DNA from: Roseovarius mucosus
GTDB lineage: Bacteria; Pseudomonadota; Alphaproteobacteria; Rhodobacterales; Rhodobacteraceae
DNA: 64,000 nucleotides
Direction of reading: 5' to 3'
Assembly: GCF_002080415.1 (NCBI RefSeq)
Contig: NZ_CP020474.1
Coordinates: 2,307,501 to 2,371,500, forward strand
The notes under the pieces were generated by a model that saw only the letters and a list, made by a program, of their open reading frames with translations, was not told the origin of the DNA and searched no databases. The translations under genes were made by a program, and so were the position numbers. This document shows positions 8,698 through 17,378 of the stretch, one piece after another. Every line of letters starts with the position of its first letter. Position 1 is the first letter of the stretch.

Positions 8698-9511
8698 GCA
8701 CGCCCTTGCCAGCGATAAGATGGGTGATCTGCACCGCCGCCTGCGCCACTGCCGCACCAAACTCTGAAATCTGGGCATCACGAAAACGGCTGCTGGGGCC
8801 AGAGATCGACACGCCGGCACATGGCTCTCCACGATCGTTGAAAATCGCGGCGCCGATGCAGGACATGCCGTCATACCTCTCGTTGCGATCAAACGACCAG
8901 CCGCGCGTGCGGGTCTCTGCCAGATCATCAAAAAGGGCACGCGGCGTGATCAAGGTCTCTTCGGTGAATCCCTTGAGGCCCGCGCCCTTGAGAAGCGCCA
9001 TCAGCCGATCCTCGGGTAGGGCTGCCAAAATTGCCTTGCCGGTTCCCGAGGCATGCATTGGCGTGCGCGATCCGGGGGGAAAGAAGGCGCGGATCGGATT
9101 TTGCGTCTCGACCTGACCGATGAAAACCACCTCTGCCCCATCCGGTACTGCCAGATTGGCGGTCTCGCCGGTCTGTTCCATCAAGCGCCGCATCACCGGG
9201 CGGCCCGCATCCGCCAGATTGGTCCGCTTGAGATAGGCAACCCCTGTGCGATAGGCTTCGATCCCGATGGTCCAATCCTGCCGCTCTTCGTCGAACCGCA
9301 CAAAATCGCGCTTTTGCAGGGTCGTCAGAATGCGATGCGTCGTGGCGGTGGGAATGCCGAGGCTGAGCGAAAGATCCGTCAAGTTCACCCCTTCTTGCCG
9401 CGCCACGGCGGTCAGCACGGACAGCGCCCGGTCTAACGCCTGCATGGTGCCGGCGCTGCTATCGGCGAATTGCGATTTCGGGCGGCCGCGCGCGCGCTTG
9501 GTCTGGGTCAT
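8669..9511 (-). CDS. bhcR: IclR-family regulator of the beta-hydroxyaspartate cycle (BhcR)
   Basis: IclR-type regulator, 280 residues. The N-terminal winged helix-turn-helix (residues about 22-85, LTDLSLSLGIPTATTHRIL) is followed by the IclR effector domain (ANLAVPDGAEVVFIGQV, ASGTGKAILAALPE, YDGMSCIGAAIFND). The start at 9511 follows AAGGGAA; the N-terminus TKRARGRPK is basic. It is divergent from bhcABCD, exactly as described for BhcR of Paracoccus denitrificans, which controls the beta-hydroxyaspartate cycle and responds to glyoxylate. Function is thus assigned from gene order plus family. It overlaps the convergent RpiR gene by 29 bp. Confidence 0.88.
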   Translation of the reverse strand: MTQTKRARGRPKSQFADSSAGTMQALDRALSVLTAVARQEGVNLTDLSLSLGIPTATTHRILTTLQKRDFVRFDEERQDWTIGIEAYRTGVAYLKRTNLADAGRPVMRRLMEQTGETANLAVPDGAEVVFIGQVETQNPIRAFFPPGSRTPMHASGTGKAILAALPEDRLMALLKGAGLKGFTEETLITPRALFDDLAETRTRGWSFDRNERYDGMSCIGAAIFNDRGEPCAGVSISGPSSRFRDAQISEFGAAVAQAAVQITHLIAGKGVLISETTGSR

Positions 9512-9725
9512 GGTGGCGATTCCCTTGCTAGAGGTCTTGGTGGGCAATTGTATGCAGAATAAAAAATATTTTCATGTTATTCTTTGAATTAGATATGGAA
9601 AAATGAAAATCAAATAAAATCATGCATTTGGATATTTAATTAATAAAATGAAAATGCTTTTCAAGAAAATTGCAAAGCGACGCGCCTCACGTCATATTAC
9701 CGCTATCTCAGAGGAGGATGGTGCA
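9512..9725. promoter_or_regulatory. AT-rich bhcR-bhcA intergenic region with dyads
   Basis: A 214-bp divergent control region, strikingly AT-rich in its central ~130 bp compared with the GC-rich genes around it. Two inverted repeats stand out: AGAATAA / TTATTCT with a 14-nt spacer at 9556-9583, and TGAAAA-TGC-TTTTCA at 9649-9663. Both are candidates for BhcR binding. A GAGGAGG ribosome-binding site precedes bhcA at about 9711-9717. Confidence 0.6.
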
Positions 9726-10919
9726 ATGTCAGATCAAAACCCGGTTTTCATCCCCGGCCCCACGAATATCCCCGACCGGCTGCGTCGTGCCATGCAGGTG
9801 CAGACACAGGATCACCGCTCGCCCGCGTTCGTTAATACGCTCGCCCCGGTTCTTAAGGGCTGCAAGACCGTCTTTGGCACTGCCAAGGGCGAGATCATCA
9901 CATTCCCCGCCTCCGGCACCGGCGGTTGGGAAGCGGCAATCACCAACACCCTCAGCCCCGGCGACAAGGTTCTGGTGGCGCGGTATGGCATGTTCAGCCA
10001 CCGTTGGATCGACATGTGCCAACGTCATGGGTTGGATGTTCAGATCATCGAATGCCCATGGGGCAGCGGCGCGCCTGCCGACCGTTTCCAAGAGGCGCTG
10101 AGCGCCGACAAGGATCACAGCATCAAGGCCGTTCTCGTCACCCATAACGAGACCGCGACCGGCGTCCGCTCTGATATCGCTGCCGTTCGTGGCGCGATGA
10201 AGGCGTCCAATCATCCGGCGCTTTTGATGGTCGATTGCGTCAGCTCGCTGGGCTCGATGCCCTTCGAGATGGATACATGGGGCGTTGATATCGCGGTCTC
10301 GGGTTCGCAAAAGGGCTTCATGCTCAACACCGGGATGGCGATCCTTGCGGTCAGCCCCAAGGCGCTGGCAATGATGGAAACCGCGAAATTGCCGCGCACG
10401 TTCTTTGATTTCCGTGATATGATGGGCGCAAATGCCAAAGGCGGCTTTCCGTATACCCCGCCGCTGCAGCTGATCTACGGCATGGCCGAGAGCCTGAACA
10501 TGCTGTTCGAGGAAGGGCTGGACAATGTCTATGCCCGTCACACCCGGATTGCCGAAGGTGTGCGCCGTGCGGTTGCTGCTTGGGGCTTGAAACTGGTGGC
10601 ACAGACGCCAGATCTGTACTCTGACACTGTCAGCGCGGTTTTCGTGCCCGAAGGCTTTGACAGCAACCGTCTGACAGAGCGTGTGTTTGGCACTTATGGC
10701 ATGAGCTTTGGTGTGGGTTTGGGCGAGATGAATGGCCGCGCTTTCCGCATCGGCCATCTCGGGAGCCTGACCGAGTCGATGATGCTTTCTGGTCTGGCGA
10801 CGCTTGAAATGGCCATGGCGGATCTGAATTACCCCGTTAAAATGGGGTCTGGCGTGATCGCTGCGCAGGAATACTATCGCGCAACCGCCAAGCCTGTTTT
10901 GGCCGAAAAGGCCGCGTGA
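9726..10919 (+). CDS. bhcA: Aspartate-glyoxylate aminotransferase BhcA
   Basis: PLP-dependent class V aminotransferase (AGXT/serine-glyoxylate type), 397 residues. In the beta-hydroxyaspartate cycle BhcA transfers the amino group of aspartate to glyoxylate, giving glycine and oxaloacetate. The PLP lysine is in the motif SGSQKGFM (Lys196); the Asp that holds the pyridine nitrogen is in LLMVDCVSSLG, and PASGTGGWEA forms the phosphate pocket. The ATG at 9726 is preceded by GAGGAGG; the upstream in-frame ATG at 9648 lies in the AT-rich control region and was rejected. First of four genes in the bhcABCD order, 12 bp before bhcB. Without the context it would be called serine-glyoxylate aminotransferase; the order makes BhcA much more likely. 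Confidence 0.93.
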   Translation: MSDQNPVFIPGPTNIPDRLRRAMQVQTQDHRSPAFVNTLAPVLKGCKTVFGTAKGEIITFPASGTGGWEAAITNTLSPGDKVLVARYGMFSHRWIDMCQRHGLDVQIIECPWGSGAPADRFQEALSADKDHSIKAVLVTHNETATGVRSDIAAVRGAMKASNHPALLMVDCVSSLGSMPFEMDTWGVDIAVSGSQKGFMLNTGMAILAVSPKALAMMETAKLPRTFFDFRDMMGANAKGGFPYTPPLQLIYGMAESLNMLFEEGLDNVYARHTRIAEGVRRAVAAWGLKLVAQTPDLYSDTVSAVFVPEGFDSNRLTERVFGTYGMSFGVGLGEMNGRAFRIGHLGSLTESMMLSGLATLEMAMADLNYPVKMGSGVIAAQEYYRATAKPVLAEKAA

Positions 10920-10931
10920 AAGGAAGACTAA

Positions 10932-11900
10932 ATGCTGGATCAACATAGTCCGAGCGACCTCACGATCGACGACGTGCGCGCCGCGCATGAGCGGATCAAA
11001 CCCTATATCCACCGCACCCCGGTGCTGACCTCGTCTTATCTCAACGATCTGACCGGGGCAGAGCTGTTCTTTAAATGCGAGAACTTCCAAAAGGCGGGGG
11101 CTTTCAAGGTGCGCGGTGCCTCGAACGCGGTCTTTGGCCTCAGCGATGAAATGGCCAAGATGGGCGTGGCAACACATAGCTCCGGCAATCACGCACTGTC
11201 GCTCAGCTATGCTGCTGGGCGCCGGGGCATCCCGTGTCATGTGGTCATGCCCCGCACCGCCCCGCAGGCGAAAAAAGACGCGGTGCGCGGTTATGGCGGC
11301 ATCATCACCGAATGCGAACCCTCGACCAGCGGCCGCGAAGAAGTGTTCGCCAAGGTGCAGGCAGAGACAGGTGCGGAATTCGTACATCCCTATAATGACC
11401 TGCGCGTCATCACCGGGCAGGCCACCTGTTCGCTGGAACTGCTCGATCAGGTTGACGCGCTTGATGCCGTTATCGCGCCTATCGGTGGCGGCGGCATGGT
11501 GTCGGGCACATGCCTTACGCTGTCGAACCTCGCGCCGCATGTCGAAATCTACGCAGCCGAGCCAGAGCAGGCGGATGACGCCTATCGCAGCTTCAAGGCG
11601 GGTCACATCATCGCCGATGACGCCCCAAACACCGTCGCGGATGGCCTCAAAGTGCCGCTCAAAGAGAATACGTGGCATTTCGTAAGCCATAATGTCACCG
11701 ACATCCTGACCGCCAGCGAAGAGGAAATCGTCGAGGCGATGAAGCTCACGTGGAAGCGGATGAAGATCGTGATCGAAGCAAGCTGTGCTGTGCCCCTTGC
11801 CACCATCCTCAAAAACCGCGAGGTTTTTGCGGGCAAGCGCGTGGGGGTGATCATCACGGGTGGCAACGTCGATCTTGATACGCTGCCTTGGATCAAGTGA
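10932..11900 (+). CDS. bhcB: beta-Hydroxyaspartate dehydratase BhcB
   Basis: PLP fold-type II enzyme of the threonine/serine dehydratase and serine racemase family, 322 residues. BhcB dehydrates beta-hydroxyaspartate to iminosuccinate. The PLP lysine is Lys59 in GAFKVRGASNA; the SSGNHALS loop and the glycine-rich PIGGGGMVSGT bind substrate and phosphate. The length is that of serine racemase-like enzymes, without the regulatory ACT domain of biosynthetic IlvA. An AAAGGAAG site precedes the ATG. It lies between bhcA and bhcC. Annotation pipelines often name it threonine dehydratase; the operon supports the cycle role. Confidence 0.93.
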   Translation: MLDQHSPSDLTIDDVRAAHERIKPYIHRTPVLTSSYLNDLTGAELFFKCENFQKAGAFKVRGASNAVFGLSDEMAKMGVATHSSGNHALSLSYAAGRRGIPCHVVMPRTAPQAKKDAVRGYGGIITECEPSTSGREEVFAKVQAETGAEFVHPYNDLRVITGQATCSLELLDQVDALDAVIAPIGGGGMVSGTCLTLSNLAPHVEIYAAEPEQADDAYRSFKAGHIIADDAPNTVADGLKVPLKENTWHFVSHNVTDILTASEEEIVEAMKLTWKRMKIVIEASCAVPLATILKNREVFAGKRVGVIITGGNVDLDTLPWIK

Positions 11901-11968
11901 CCAATTCCCTTCGGCGCGCGATCCTCGCGCGCCGCAACTGAACAACCCGAATTCTGGGAGGATATCCG

Positions 11969-13132
11969 ATGAAAGACACGATCAATCTCGACGCCTACGA
12001 AGTGGGCTATGACATCCCCGCCCTGCCGGGCATGGACGAGGCCGACATTCAGACCCCTTGCCTTGTTCTTGATCTTGATGCGCTAGAGCGCAACATCAAG
12101 AAGATGGGCGATTGGGCACGTGATCATGGCATGCGTCACCGCGTTCATGGCAAGATGCACAAATCCGTTGATGTGGCGCTCCTTCAAGAAAGCCTTGGTG
12201 GGGCCTGCGGTGTGTGCTGTCAAAAGGTCAGCGAAGCCGAAGTGTTTGCCCGTGGCGGCATCAAAGACGTGCTGGTGTCGAACCAAGTGCGTGACCCCGC
12301 CAAGATCGACCGTCTGGCGCGCATGCCGAAACTGGGCGCGCGGACCATCTGCTGCGTCGATGATCTGACAAATGTGGCGGACCTGTCGGCCGCTGCGCAA
12401 AAGCACGGCACCCAGATCGAATGTCTGGTGGAAATCGACTGTGGCGCAGGCCGCTGTGGTGTGACCACCACCCCTGCCGTGGTGGAAATCGCCAAGGCAA
12501 TTGATGCGGCGCCGGGCCTCAAGTTCGCGGGCATTCAAGCCTATCAAGGCGCGATGCAGCACATGGACAAATACGAAGACCGCAAGGCCAAGATCGACCT
12601 TGCTGTGGCGCAGGTCAAAGATGCTGTCGACACCCTCAAGGCCGAAGGGCTGGAGTGCGACATCGTCGGCGGCGGCGGCACCGGCAGCTATTATTTCGAA
12701 GGCAACTCGGGCGTGTATAACGAGCTTCAGTGCGGCTCTTACGCGTTCATGGATGCTGACTATGGCCGTATCCTTGACAAGGATGGCAAGCGTATCGACC
12801 AAGGCGAATGGGAAAACGCACTGTTTATCCTGACCTCTGTCATGAGCCACGCCAAGGCCGACAAAGCCATCGTTGACGCGGGCCTCAAGGCGCAGTCGGT
12901 CGACTCTGGCTTGCCTGTGATCTTTGGGCGCACGGATGTGCAATATGTCAAATGCTCGGACGAGCATGGCGTGGTTGCCGACCCCGATGGCGTGCTCAAG
13001 GTGAATGATAAACTGCGCCTTGTGCCGGGTCACTGCGATCCGACCTGCAACGTGCATGATTGGTATGTCGGCGTGCGGAACGGTAAGGTCGAAACCGTGT
13101 GGCCGGTATCGGCACGCGGCCGGGCCTACTAA
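11969..13132 (+). CDS. bhcC: beta-Hydroxyaspartate aldolase BhcC
   Basis: PLP- and divalent-metal-dependent aldolase of the D-threonine aldolase / DSD1 family, 387 residues. BhcC condenses glycine with glyoxylate to beta-hydroxyaspartate, the carbon-carbon bond-forming step of the cycle. The N-terminal alanine-racemase-like barrel has the PLP lysine (Lys62) in RVHGKMHKS, matching the RPHxKTHK motif of D-threonine aldolases. Near the C-terminus, PGHCDPTCNVHDW contains the His and Cys that bind the metal in this family. GGGGTGSY is the phosphate-binding glycine loop. GGGAGG-like GGGAGGATATCC precedes the ATG. The 68-bp gap after bhcB is the longest inside the operon and has no clear terminator. 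Confidence 0.93.
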   Translation: MKDTINLDAYEVGYDIPALPGMDEADIQTPCLVLDLDALERNIKKMGDWARDHGMRHRVHGKMHKSVDVALLQESLGGACGVCCQKVSEAEVFARGGIKDVLVSNQVRDPAKIDRLARMPKLGARTICCVDDLTNVADLSAAAQKHGTQIECLVEIDCGAGRCGVTTTPAVVEIAKAIDAAPGLKFAGIQAYQGAMQHMDKYEDRKAKIDLAVAQVKDAVDTLKAEGLECDIVGGGGTGSYYFEGNSGVYNELQCGSYAFMDADYGRILDKDGKRIDQGEWENALFILTSVMSHAKADKAIVDAGLKAQSVDSGLPVIFGRTDVQYVKCSDEHGVVADPDGVLKVNDKLRLVPGHCDPTCNVHDWYVGVRNGKVETVWPVSARGRAY

Positions 13133-13143
13133 GGGCTGGCAGG

Positions 13144-14145
13144 ATGAATACCCACAAAGAAGTGGCCGCCGACGGCTTCGTGATCGTCGGCGAGGAAATC
13201 TGCCAGAAGATTATCAGCCGGGCTGATGCCTTTGGTGCGGTCGAAGCGGTCTTTGCCGCCATGGCGCGCGGCGATGCCTATAACTTCCCCGTGGTCCGTG
13301 AAGCCATCGGCCATGCCGATGCGCTTTACGGATTCAAAGGGGGGTTTGACCGCTCTGGCCTGTCGCTGGGCCTCAAGGCGGGGGGCTATTGGCCGGGCAA
13401 TATGGACAAGGGTCTGACCAACCATCAGTCCACCGTGTTCCTGTTCGATCCAGACACCGGGCGGCTTTCGGCACTGGTGGGTGGCAACTACCTGACTGCC
13501 ATTCGTACCGCCGCCTCGTCTTCGGTCTCGATCGCGCATCTCGCGCGCAAGGATGCGAAGGTGCTGGGCATGGTCGGCGCTGGCCACCAATCCGCCTTTC
13601 AATTGCGCGCCGCCGTCGAGCAGCGTCCCTTTGAAAAGGTTGTGGCGTGGAACCCGCATCCCGACATGCTGCCGCGCCTTGGCGCAGTCGCCAAGGAGCT
13701 GGGGCTGGAGTTTGAGGCGGTCACCCAAGAGGAATTGGGCGCGCAGGCCGATGTGATCATCACGATCACCTCTGCGTTCGAGCCGCTGATGATGGCAGAT
13801 TGGGTCAAACCCGGCACACATATCGCCTGCATGGGGACAGACACCAAAGGCAAGCAAGAGGTGGATCCGGCGCTCTTTGCCCGTGCCACGGTCTTTGCCG
13901 ATGAAATCGCACAGTCGATCACCATCGGTGAAGCGCAGCATGCCGTGGGCAAAGGGCTGATTGCCGAGGGTGACATCACCCCCATCGGGGCAGTCATCAA
14001 CGGCACCCACGCGGGGCGCAGCAATGCCGAGGAAATCACCCTCTTTGATGGCACCGGCGTCGGCCTTCAGGATCTCGCCGTGGCGTCGGTCGCGGCCAAG
14101 CTGGCGCGCGAGCAAGGGCTTGTAACGCCCATAACCTTGGGCTGA
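13144..14145 (+). CDS. bhcD: Iminosuccinate reductase BhcD
   Basis: Ornithine cyclodeaminase / mu-crystallin family protein, 333 residues. BhcD reduces iminosuccinate to aspartate with NAD(P)H and so closes the beta-hydroxyaspartate cycle. The Rossmann segment is GMVGAGHQSAFQLRAAVE; the GGNYLTAIRTAASS stretch is typical of the family's dimer and active-site region. The ATG at 13144 is 11 bp after the bhcC stop with AAGGG upstream; the longer frame beginning inside bhcC was rejected. A strong terminator follows 30 bp after the stop, so bhcABCD forms one transcription unit. In isolation it could be an alanine dehydrogenase or pyrroline reductase; gene order decides. Confidence 0.92.
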   Translation: MNTHKEVAADGFVIVGEEICQKIISRADAFGAVEAVFAAMARGDAYNFPVVREAIGHADALYGFKGGFDRSGLSLGLKAGGYWPGNMDKGLTNHQSTVFLFDPDTGRLSALVGGNYLTAIRTAASSSVSIAHLARKDAKVLGMVGAGHQSAFQLRAAVEQRPFEKVVAWNPHPDMLPRLGAVAKELGLEFEAVTQEELGAQADVIITITSAFEPLMMADWVKPGTHIACMGTDTKGKQEVDPALFARATVFADEIAQSITIGEAQHAVGKGLIAEGDITPIGAVINGTHAGRSNAEEITLFDGTGVGLQDLAVASVAAKLAREQGLVTPITLG

Positions 14146-14175
14146 TCCGCTTTATAACAGTTTGACGAAATTTGC

Positions 14176-14212
14176 ACAGGCAGCCGTCACCACGGTTGCC
14201 TGTTCTCTTTTT
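14176..14212 (+). terminator. Rho-independent terminator after bhcD
   Basis: 12-bp stem (ACAGGCAGCCGT / ACGGTTGCCTGT, one G-T wobble) with a CACC loop, followed by TCTCTTTTT. It separates the bhc operon from ugpB. Confidence 0.9.
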
Positions 14213-14283
14213 ACGTGTAGCTTGATCGCGCATGACGCGGCCGGGTGGTACGATCCAGGCCTGCGTTCCACAGGGAGGATCAG

Positions 14284-15597
14284 ATGTCTAAATTCGCTTT
14301 TGGCGCCATTCTTGCCGCCACCACGGCGCTTGCGCCGCTTGCCGCTGCCGCACAGACCGAAATCCAGTTCTGGCACGCGTTCACCGGTCGGCTGGCCGAA
14401 TTGCTGGATGAACAAGTGGCAGGCTTCAACGCCGATCAAAGCGACTACAAGGTCACGGCCACCCCCAAGGGCAATTATTCCGAGGCGCTCAACGCTGGCA
14501 TCGCGGCATTCCGTGCGGGCGAACAGCCGCATATCCTTCAGGTCTTTGAGGTTGGCACCGCCAGCATGATGGCCGCCAAGGGCGCGATCAAACCGGTCTA
14601 TGAGGTGCTGGAGCAATCGGGCCTACCGTTTGATCCCAACGCCTATCTCGCCGCCGTCACCGGCTATTACACCACTCCCGAAGGGCAGATGCTGTCTTTT
14701 CCCTATAACTCTTCCACGCAGGTTCTCTATGTGAACCGCGATGCGCTGTCGGGTGCGGGCATCGACCCTGACACCGATCTCAGCACTTGGCAGAACGTTG
14801 ATACGGTGCTGGGCCAACTCAAAGAGGCGGGCCATGCCTGCCCCTATACCACCTCTTGGCAGAGCTGGGTGCATCTCGAGAGCTTCTCGGCCTATCACAA
14901 TGTGCCCTTTGCCACGCAGGCCAATGGGTTTGGCGGGCTTGATACAGAACTCGTGTTCAACGGCCCGCTTCAGGTGCAGCATATCGCCAAGCTGGGGGAA
15001 TGGGCCAGGGACGGCAAATTCATCTACGCCGGTCGCCGCAACGAGGCGGGTGCCAATTTCCGTGGTGGCGACTGTGCGCTCTTTACCGAAAGCTCGGCTG
15101 GCTATGCAGGCGTCAAAGCCGAGGCGCAGTTTGACTTTCAGATCCGCCCGCTTCCCTATTGGGACGGGGTCGAGGGCGCGCCGCAGAACACCATCATCGG
15201 CGGGGCCTCTCTCTGGGTGATGCAGGGGCATGAGGCCGAAGAATACACGGCCGTGGCGGCCTTTCTCAATTTCCTCTCCTCGCCCGAGGTGCAGGCGCAA
15301 TGGCACCAGAACACCGGCTATCTGCCCATCACCTCTGCCGCAGCCGAGGTGACGCGCGCCGCAGGCTTTTATGAGGCCAATCCCGGCACGGATATTGCCG
15401 TAACGCAGATGACCACCAAGGAACCGACCGAGAATTCCAAGGGCCTGCGGCTTGGGTCTTTCGACCAAATCCGCGCCATCATCGACGAAGAGCTAGAGGC
15501 GGTCTGGTCCGGTGACAAGGACGCGCAGGCAGCACTTGATACGGCGGTGGAGCGTGGTAACCAGCTCTTGCGCCGGTTTGAACAAGCCAACCGCTAA
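14284..15597 (+). CDS. ugpB: Ugp-type ABC transporter substrate-binding protein
   Basis: Periplasmic binding protein of the carbohydrate uptake 1 ABC family, 437 residues, closest by eye to UgpB, which binds sn-glycerol 3-phosphate and glycerophosphodiesters. A Sec signal peptide (MSKFAFGAILAATTALAPLAAAAQ) precedes the mature TEIQFWHAFTGRLAELLD, the typical UgpB N-terminus. Later stretches are FPYNSSTQVLYVNRDAL, GGASLWVMQGH and NTGYLPITSAA. The start at 14284 follows AGGGAGG; an upstream in-frame ATG would delay the signal peptide. First gene of ugpB-A-E-C, behind the bhc terminator. No glycerophosphodiester phosphodiesterase (ugpQ) and no visible Pho box were found. Confidence 0.88.
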   Translation: MSKFAFGAILAATTALAPLAAAAQTEIQFWHAFTGRLAELLDEQVAGFNADQSDYKVTATPKGNYSEALNAGIAAFRAGEQPHILQVFEVGTASMMAAKGAIKPVYEVLEQSGLPFDPNAYLAAVTGYYTTPEGQMLSFPYNSSTQVLYVNRDALSGAGIDPDTDLSTWQNVDTVLGQLKEAGHACPYTTSWQSWVHLESFSAYHNVPFATQANGFGGLDTELVFNGPLQVQHIAKLGEWARDGKFIYAGRRNEAGANFRGGDCALFTESSAGYAGVKAEAQFDFQIRPLPYWDGVEGAPQNTIIGGASLWVMQGHEAEEYTAVAAFLNFLSSPEVQAQWHQNTGYLPITSAAAEVTRAAGFYEANPGTDIAVTQMTTKEPTENSKGLRLGSFDQIRAIIDEELEAVWSGDKDAQAALDTAVERGNQLLRRFEQANR

Positions 15598-15634
15598 GTC
15601 AGGGCGGGGCCGGGCAACCGGCCCCTGACCGCAG

Positions 15635-16516
15635 ATGGAAAAACGTGTCACGTTCAAGGGCTGGTTGCTACCGCTCTGCCTCATTGCCCCGCAGGTGTTC
15701 ATCTCTGCGGTGTTCTTCTTCTATCCGGCAGGGCAGGCGGTGTGGCAGTCGCTCTTTATTCCTGATCCCTTCGGCCTTTCGTCACAATTCGTTGGGCTTG
15801 GAAATTTCGAATACCTGCTCGGGGACCCCTATTACCGCGCGTCTTTCGTGACCACGGCGTTGTTTTCCACGCTGGTCACTTTGGCGTCGATGATCCCGGC
15901 GCTCTTTCTCGCGGTCATGGCCGACCGGCTGGTGAAATCGGCGGGCACCTACCGGACGTTGCTGATCTGGCCCTATGCCGTGGCCCCGGCCATCGCCGGG
16001 GTGCTCTGGATGTTCATGTTCAACACCCGCGTCGGCGTGGTGTCGTGGTATCTGGGGCAGTTGGGTTATGACTGGAACCATGTGCTGAACGGGACCGAGG
16101 CGATGGGATTGGTTGTCGCCGCCTCTGCTTGGGGGCGGATCAGCTATAATTTCCTGTTCTTCTTTGCCGCCCTTCAGGCCGTGCCCCGCTCGATCATCGA
16201 GGCCGCTGCCATTGACGGTGCGCGCTTTTGGCGGCGGTTCTTCACCATCGTGCTGCCGCTCTTGTCGCCGACCACGTTTTTCCTGCTCGTGGTCAATATC
16301 GTCTATGCGTTCTTCGAGACTTTCGGCGTGATCCACACCATCACCGCCGGTGGCCCGCAGCAATCCACTACCATCCTCGTCTACAAGGTGTTTTCAGACG
16401 GGTTCGTCAGTCAGGATCTCGGCTCCAGCGCGGCGCAATCGGTGATCCTCTTGTTGGTCGTCGGTCTGCTCACCGTGCTGCAATTCAAATACATCGAAAA
16501 ACGGGTGCATTACTGA
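15635..16516 (+). CDS. ugpA: Ugp-type ABC transporter permease UgpA
   Basis: Inner-membrane permease of the MalF-like class, 293 residues with six predicted membrane helices. The EAA loop that contacts the ATPase is [20 protein letters not shown], about 75 residues from the C-terminus. The short N-terminal region and the sequence [14 protein letters not shown] after the first helix match UgpA. The gene follows ugpB by 37 bp and its stop shares a base with the ugpE start (TGATG). It forms a heterodimer with UgpE and is driven by the UgpC ATPase. Confidence 0.9.
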   Translation: MEKRVTFKGWLLPLCLIAPQVFISAVFFFYPAGQAVWQSLFIPDPFGLSSQFVGLGNFEYLLGDPYYRASFVTTALFSTLVTLASMIPALFLAVMADRLVKSAGTYRTLLIWPYAVAPAIAGVLWMFMFNTRVGVVSWYLGQLGYDWNHVLNGTEAMGLVVAASAWGRISYNFLFFFAALQAVPRSIIEAAAIDGARFWRRFFTIVLPLLSPTTFFLLVVNIVYAFFETFGVIHTITAGGPQQSTTILVYKVFSDGFVSQDLGSSAAQSVILLLVVGLLTVLQFKYIEKRVHY

Positions 16517-17373
16517 TGGCCCGCGAAATCACAGGCATGGTAGAGCGGCGCGGCCTTGGCCTCTGGCTCACGCATCTGGCGATGATTGCGGGCGTCTTGG
16601 TGATCTTTTTCCCAATCTGGCTGGCTTTCGTGGCCTCGACCGTCACGCAGCCCGAAATCGTGCGCCCGCCGATGCCGCTCTGGCCCGGCGACCAACTGAT
16701 CGAGAATTACACCGCAGCCCTCTTTTCCGGCGTGAATGTGCCGGTGCTGAGCATGCTTGGCAATTCGCTGATCATGGCTGTGGGCATCGCGGTGGGCAAG
16801 ATCATCATCTCGCTCACCTCGGCCTTTGCCATTGTCTATTTTCGTTTCCCGGGGCGCAATCTGTTCTTCTGGTTGATCTTTCTCACACTCATGCTGCCTG
16901 TTGAGGTGCGCATCGTGCCCACCTATGAGGTGATCGCAGGCTTTGGCATGCTCAACAGTTATCAAGGTCTGATCTTTCCGCTCATCGCCTCTGCCACTGC
17001 GACCTTTCTCTTTCGGCAGTTCTTTCTGACCATCCCCGATGAATTGGCCGAGGCCGCGCGCGTCGACGGGGCCAGCCCGATGCAGTTTTTCTGGGATATC
17101 CTCCTGCCGATGAGCCGCACCAATATCGCGGCGCTTTTTGTGATCCTCTTCATCTATGGCTGGAACCAATATCTCTGGCCGCTTCTGATCACCACGGACC
17201 CGTCGATGAACACCATCGTGATGGGCATCCGTCAGATGTTTCCCTCGGGCGATGACGTGGCCGATTGGCCGGTGATCATGGCCACTTCGATCCTTGCGAT
17301 GATCCCGCCGGTGGTCGTGGTCATCTCGATGCAGAAACTCTTTATCCGCGGCCTTGTGGACAGCGAGAAATAA
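16516..17373 (+). CDS. ugpE: Ugp-type ABC transporter permease UgpE
   Basis: Second permease of the importer, MalG-like, 285 residues, six membrane helices. The EAA loop is [20 protein letters not shown]. The stretch [24 protein letters not shown] ([16 protein letters not shown] here) is typical of UgpE. The ATG at 16516 overlaps the ugpA stop by one base. The long frame that begins inside ugpA at 16228 is only an upstream open extension. Six bases separate it from ugpC. Confidence 0.9.
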   Translation: MAREITGMVERRGLGLWLTHLAMIAGVLVIFFPIWLAFVASTVTQPEIVRPPMPLWPGDQLIENYTAALFSGVNVPVLSMLGNSLIMAVGIAVGKIIISLTSAFAIVYFRFPGRNLFFWLIFLTLMLPVEVRIVPTYEVIAGFGMLNSYQGLIFPLIASATATFLFRQFFLTIPDELAEAARVDGASPMQFFWDILLPMSRTNIAALFVILFIYGWNQYLWPLLITTDPSMNTIVMGIRQMFPSGDDVADWPVIMATSILAMIPPVVVVISMQKLFIRGLVDSEK

Positions 17374-17378
17374 ACGAC

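Noticed and set aside
9729..11945. 738-codon open frame on the minus strand
   Set aside because: It lies antisense to bhcA and bhcB, which have strong motifs and ribosome-binding sites; long antisense frames are common at high third-position GC.
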